Below, in pieces: positions 62,171-64,000 of a stretch of DNA of 64,000 bases. The DNA is taken from assembly GCF_017875735.1 (NCBI RefSeq), contig NZ_JAGGMZ010000001.1, positions 1,860,001-1,924,000 of the forward strand, written 5' to 3'. The position numbers were made by a program, and so were the translations under genes. The notes under the pieces are model-generated. The model worked only from the letters and a program-made list of their open reading frames with translations. It had not been told where the DNA came from and did not search any database. This DNA is from Arthrobacter sp. CAN_C5 (GTDB lineage Bacteria; Actinomycetota; Actinomycetes; Actinomycetales; Micrococcaceae). The first letter of the stretch is position 1, and each line of letters starts with the position of its first letter.

Positions 62171-63910
62171 TTAGGGCGACCCGATGAAGCGAGGCGTATT
62201 TGCAGCGTGTTCTGGTAGGCAATCGTTGCTGTGGGTAACGAACCCGATGATGTGGTGTGCGACGGTGCCCGGTGCGCTGTGATGGACTGCGTGCGGTGCC
62301 CCTGCGACCACGGTCAGAGTGCTGTCGCTGGACGAGTCGGCGAGGCTGCGTGACCACGCGATGCCTGCGACCAGGTCACGGGATCCGCGCAGGATGAGGA
62401 CGGGTTGGGTTGCACGGGGCAAACGTTCCTCTAAGCGGTAGGCCATGGCGATGCCTAGTTCCGCCAAGTACCATCGAGGCCCGCAGCGCAGGACATCCAG
62501 GAACTGGACGGCGTTGAGTAGCGGCTCCTCGAGGAAAGAGTTCAGGCCCAGTGTGAGCGCCTGCTGGGCGATGGTGCGTCGGCGCTCATCAACGGCTGCT
62601 CCGATGAGCACGAGGTGGGACACGAGGTCAGGTCGTTGGATGGCCAGTTCCGTTGCTGTTTGCACCCCCATCGAGTGCCCGACGATCGTGCAGGAGGAAA
62701 CCCCTATGTCGTCCATGAGTGCTGCAACGAGCTCGGCGTTGGCGGGGTTGGTGACCTCGTCCGCTGGTCGGTGCGTCCAACCGTATCCGGGTAGATCGAT
62801 CACGAGCACTCTCCCCTGCCGGGAAAGGTATCGACCCAGCCTCAGGAAGTACCGGTGGGACATGCCGATACCGTGGATGAGGACGAACACGGTACGGGCG
62901 GTCGGGACTGTGCCCGCCACTTCGTGGATCACACTGTGATGTTCGAGAAGGTACGCACGGCACTGACGATCACCGACCGTGATACTGCGCCAGTCCGGCT
63001 TCGTCACCGGGTTTTTTGCCCGCGCCGGAGCTGGCAGGGCGGGCCGCAGGGAGGTCTTGGTGTCTTCAGCGCTGGAGGGGATCCAGGTCCTGTTGCTTTG
63101 GAGGTGGGCGGAGGGGATGTCTTTGACCAGGTTGAGGATGGCGTTTGCGACCAGGGGTGCGCCGGTGCGGTGTGCGGCGTGGGGTTGGCCGGGTATCTCC
63201 GTTGCGCGTCCATCGGAGGCTCGTCGGGCAAGCTTCTGACACCATGCCCGGTTTGCGATCGGATCAAGGGACCCTCGGATAATCAGCACCGGCTGAGTGA
63301 GGCTGGCCACCTTATCATCGAGGCGATAGGTCAGCATGACGGGTAGTTCCGCTAGGTACCAGCGAATTCCGCACTTCAGGTAGGCCGCAGTGACCAGGAG
63401 ATTGGTAACTGGTCGCTCGAGCAGGGTGTTGAAGGCTAGGACCAGGGAGTTCCGGGTAGCGGAAGGATGGGCAGTGTCCGTGACCGGACCGATGAGCACG
63501 ATAGCTGAGACAAGCTTAGGGTGTTGCGCTGCGAGTTCGGTGACGAACTGGGCGCCCATGGAGTGCCCGATGACGACGCATCCGGAAAGCTGAGCATTTT
63601 TCAGTGCGTCTGCGATGACGTGTGCGTAATCAGAGACGCTGAGTTGTTGGGATGGTGTCGGTGTTCCTCCGAAGCCGGGAAGGTCGAACACGACGGTGTC
63701 ACCGTAGGGGATCAGGTGTGCCTGTAACCGGGCGAAGTAGCGGTGTGACATTCCGATGCCATGCACAAACACGAAGACCGGCCGGACCCGGGAATCCGTA
63801 GATACCCTCTGTGATGTGTGCAGACGGTACGACACGTCAAGCGGTCCCCCGGCCCGCGCGGGAATGGTCGTCGCGAGGGCAGTCGTCTGCGAGGTGGTCA
63901 TACCATGCAA
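62171..63910 (-). CDS. Tandem alpha/beta hydrolase protein
   Basis: A 579-residue single chain with two similar alpha/beta hydrolase domains joined by a linker near 275-320. Each has HGIGMSHRYF (oxyanion region), a nucleophile elbow GHSMG, an acid (RGSLDPIANR / RGSRDLVAGI) and a His (GQPHAAHR / GAPHAVHH). Both triads look complete. ATG at 63901 is an alternative start three codons in. The adjacent lipid kinase suggests a lipid-related pathway in the island; substrate unknown. Confidence 0.85.
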   Translation of the reverse strand: MHGMTTSQTTALATTIPARAGGPLDVSYRLHTSQRVSTDSRVRPVFVFVHGIGMSHRYFARLQAHLIPYGDTVVFDLPGFGGTPTPSQQLSVSDYAHVIADALKNAQLSGCVVIGHSMGAQFVTELAAQHPKLVSAIVLIGPVTDTAHPSATRNSLVLAFNTLLERPVTNLLVTAAYLKCGIRWYLAELPVMLTYRLDDKVASLTQPVLIIRGSLDPIANRAWCQKLARRASDGRATEIPGQPHAAHRTGAPLVANAILNLVKDIPSAHLQSNRTWIPSSAEDTKTSLRPALPAPARAKNPVTKPDWRSITVGDRQCRAYLLEHHSVIHEVAGTVPTARTVFVLIHGIGMSHRYFLRLGRYLSRQGRVLVIDLPGYGWTHRPADEVTNPANAELVAALMDDIGVSSCTIVGHSMGVQTATELAIQRPDLVSHLVLIGAAVDERRRTIAQQALTLGLNSFLEEPLLNAVQFLDVLRCGPRWYLAELGIAMAYRLEERLPRATQPVLILRGSRDLVAGIAWSRSLADSSSDSTLTVVAGAPHAVHHSAPGTVAHHIIGFVTHSNDCLPEHAANTPRFIGSP

Positions 63911-64000
63911 CGCAGCCAGTGCTGGGTTACCGGCTGGCCCGTTTCCGGTCCGTAGACGCGAGGCTCCGCCCCGAATGAGCGATCGGAAGTGCCTACTGAA
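63911..64000. other. Window end, nothing seen
   Basis: The last 90 bases hold no recognisable gene or repeat. The promoter of the tandem hydrolase gene may lie here, but no clear boxes are visible. Confidence 0.4.

Larger units (their letters stand above)
56941..64000. mobile_element. Probable genomic island at tRNA-Leu (right end not in window)
   Basis: Immediately after the tRNA lies a decayed tyrosine integrase, then IS3 debris, a transposase-oxidase chimera, an intact serine recombinase and accessory genes. The setting (tRNA, integrase, mobile debris) is that of an integrated element. A second copy of the tRNA 3' end was not seen by eye before 64000, so the right end is unknown and the border is inferred. 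Confidence 0.55.

Noticed and set aside
1..64000. CRISPR arrays
   Set aside because: No series of identical repeats with equal spacers was seen; the CTGATTCAG array is far too short-spaced.
56941..64000. Second copy of the tRNA-Leu 3' end as attR
   Set aside because: None found by eye, so the island's right border is left open.

Overview
The window is chromosomal DNA of a high-GC actinobacterium, most likely an Arthrobacter-like member of the Micrococcales. Evidence is a complete Pup-proteasome locus (ARC/Mpa, Dop, Pup, PrcB, PrcA, PafA and a fused PafBC regulator), the mycothiol ligase MshC, the actinobacterial RNA polymerase-binding protein RbpA, a polyprenol-phosphate mannosyltransferase, and frequent GTG starts with 1-4 base coupled overlaps. 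The genus is an inference from gene order and was not tested by alignment.

Layout. 1-6.7 kb: end of trpD, then CutC, an AsnC/Lrp-type effector domain, DUF3054, two alpha/beta hydrolases, DUF2277, a VOC protein, a methyltransferase, an ion-channel-like protein and a DUF421 protein. 6.75-9.8 kb: a scar of decayed DNA (serine recombinase pseudogene, possible ParB remnant) around an intact MpaB/DUF2236-type oxygenase gene. 9.8-15.1 kb: an accessory cluster with a very short ORF translationally coupled to a GT2 glycosyltransferase, a GT1/GT4-type glycosyltransferase, a divergent D-2-hydroxyacid dehydrogenase, an aldonolactone-oxidase-like flavoprotein behind a hairpin-rich leader, and a GT8 (glycogenin/galactinol-synthase-like) enzyme. 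15.3-25.3 kb: a duplicated PCD-VOC protein, a UvrA-like ABC ATPase, an orphan histidine kinase, an S9 peptidase, an RlmA-like methyltransferase and an nfeD-SPFH pair. An IS110 element separates that pair from rbpA and ppm.

28.8-48.4 kb is almost entirely on the minus strand: amidohydrolase, HelY-type helicase, TatC/TatA, PafBC, two FKBPs, PafA, PrcA, PrcB, Pup, Dop, ARC, TrmI, an M50 protease and a HAD phosphatase. A PAC2 protein faces away from this block at its upstream end. An IS5-family element follows, then mshC, uppP, an aldo-keto reductase that lacks catalytic residues, an acyl-CoA dehydrogenase and an M20 peptidase.

56.8-64 kb begins with tRNA-Leu(GAG) and a terminator, directly followed by a decayed phage-type integrase. 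It has the form of a genomic island: IS3 remnants, a transposase-multicopper oxidase chimera, a secreted protein of unknown function, an intact serine recombinase, a DAG-kinase-like lipid kinase and a protein with two alpha/beta hydrolase domains. The most promising unexplained items are the short peptide ORF with its glycosyltransferase/oxidase cluster, the structured leader before the flavoprotein, the hairpin-rich spacer at 28.55-28.83 kb, the 16-17 bp spaced repeats after rbpA, and the lipid kinase-tandem hydrolase pair in the island.
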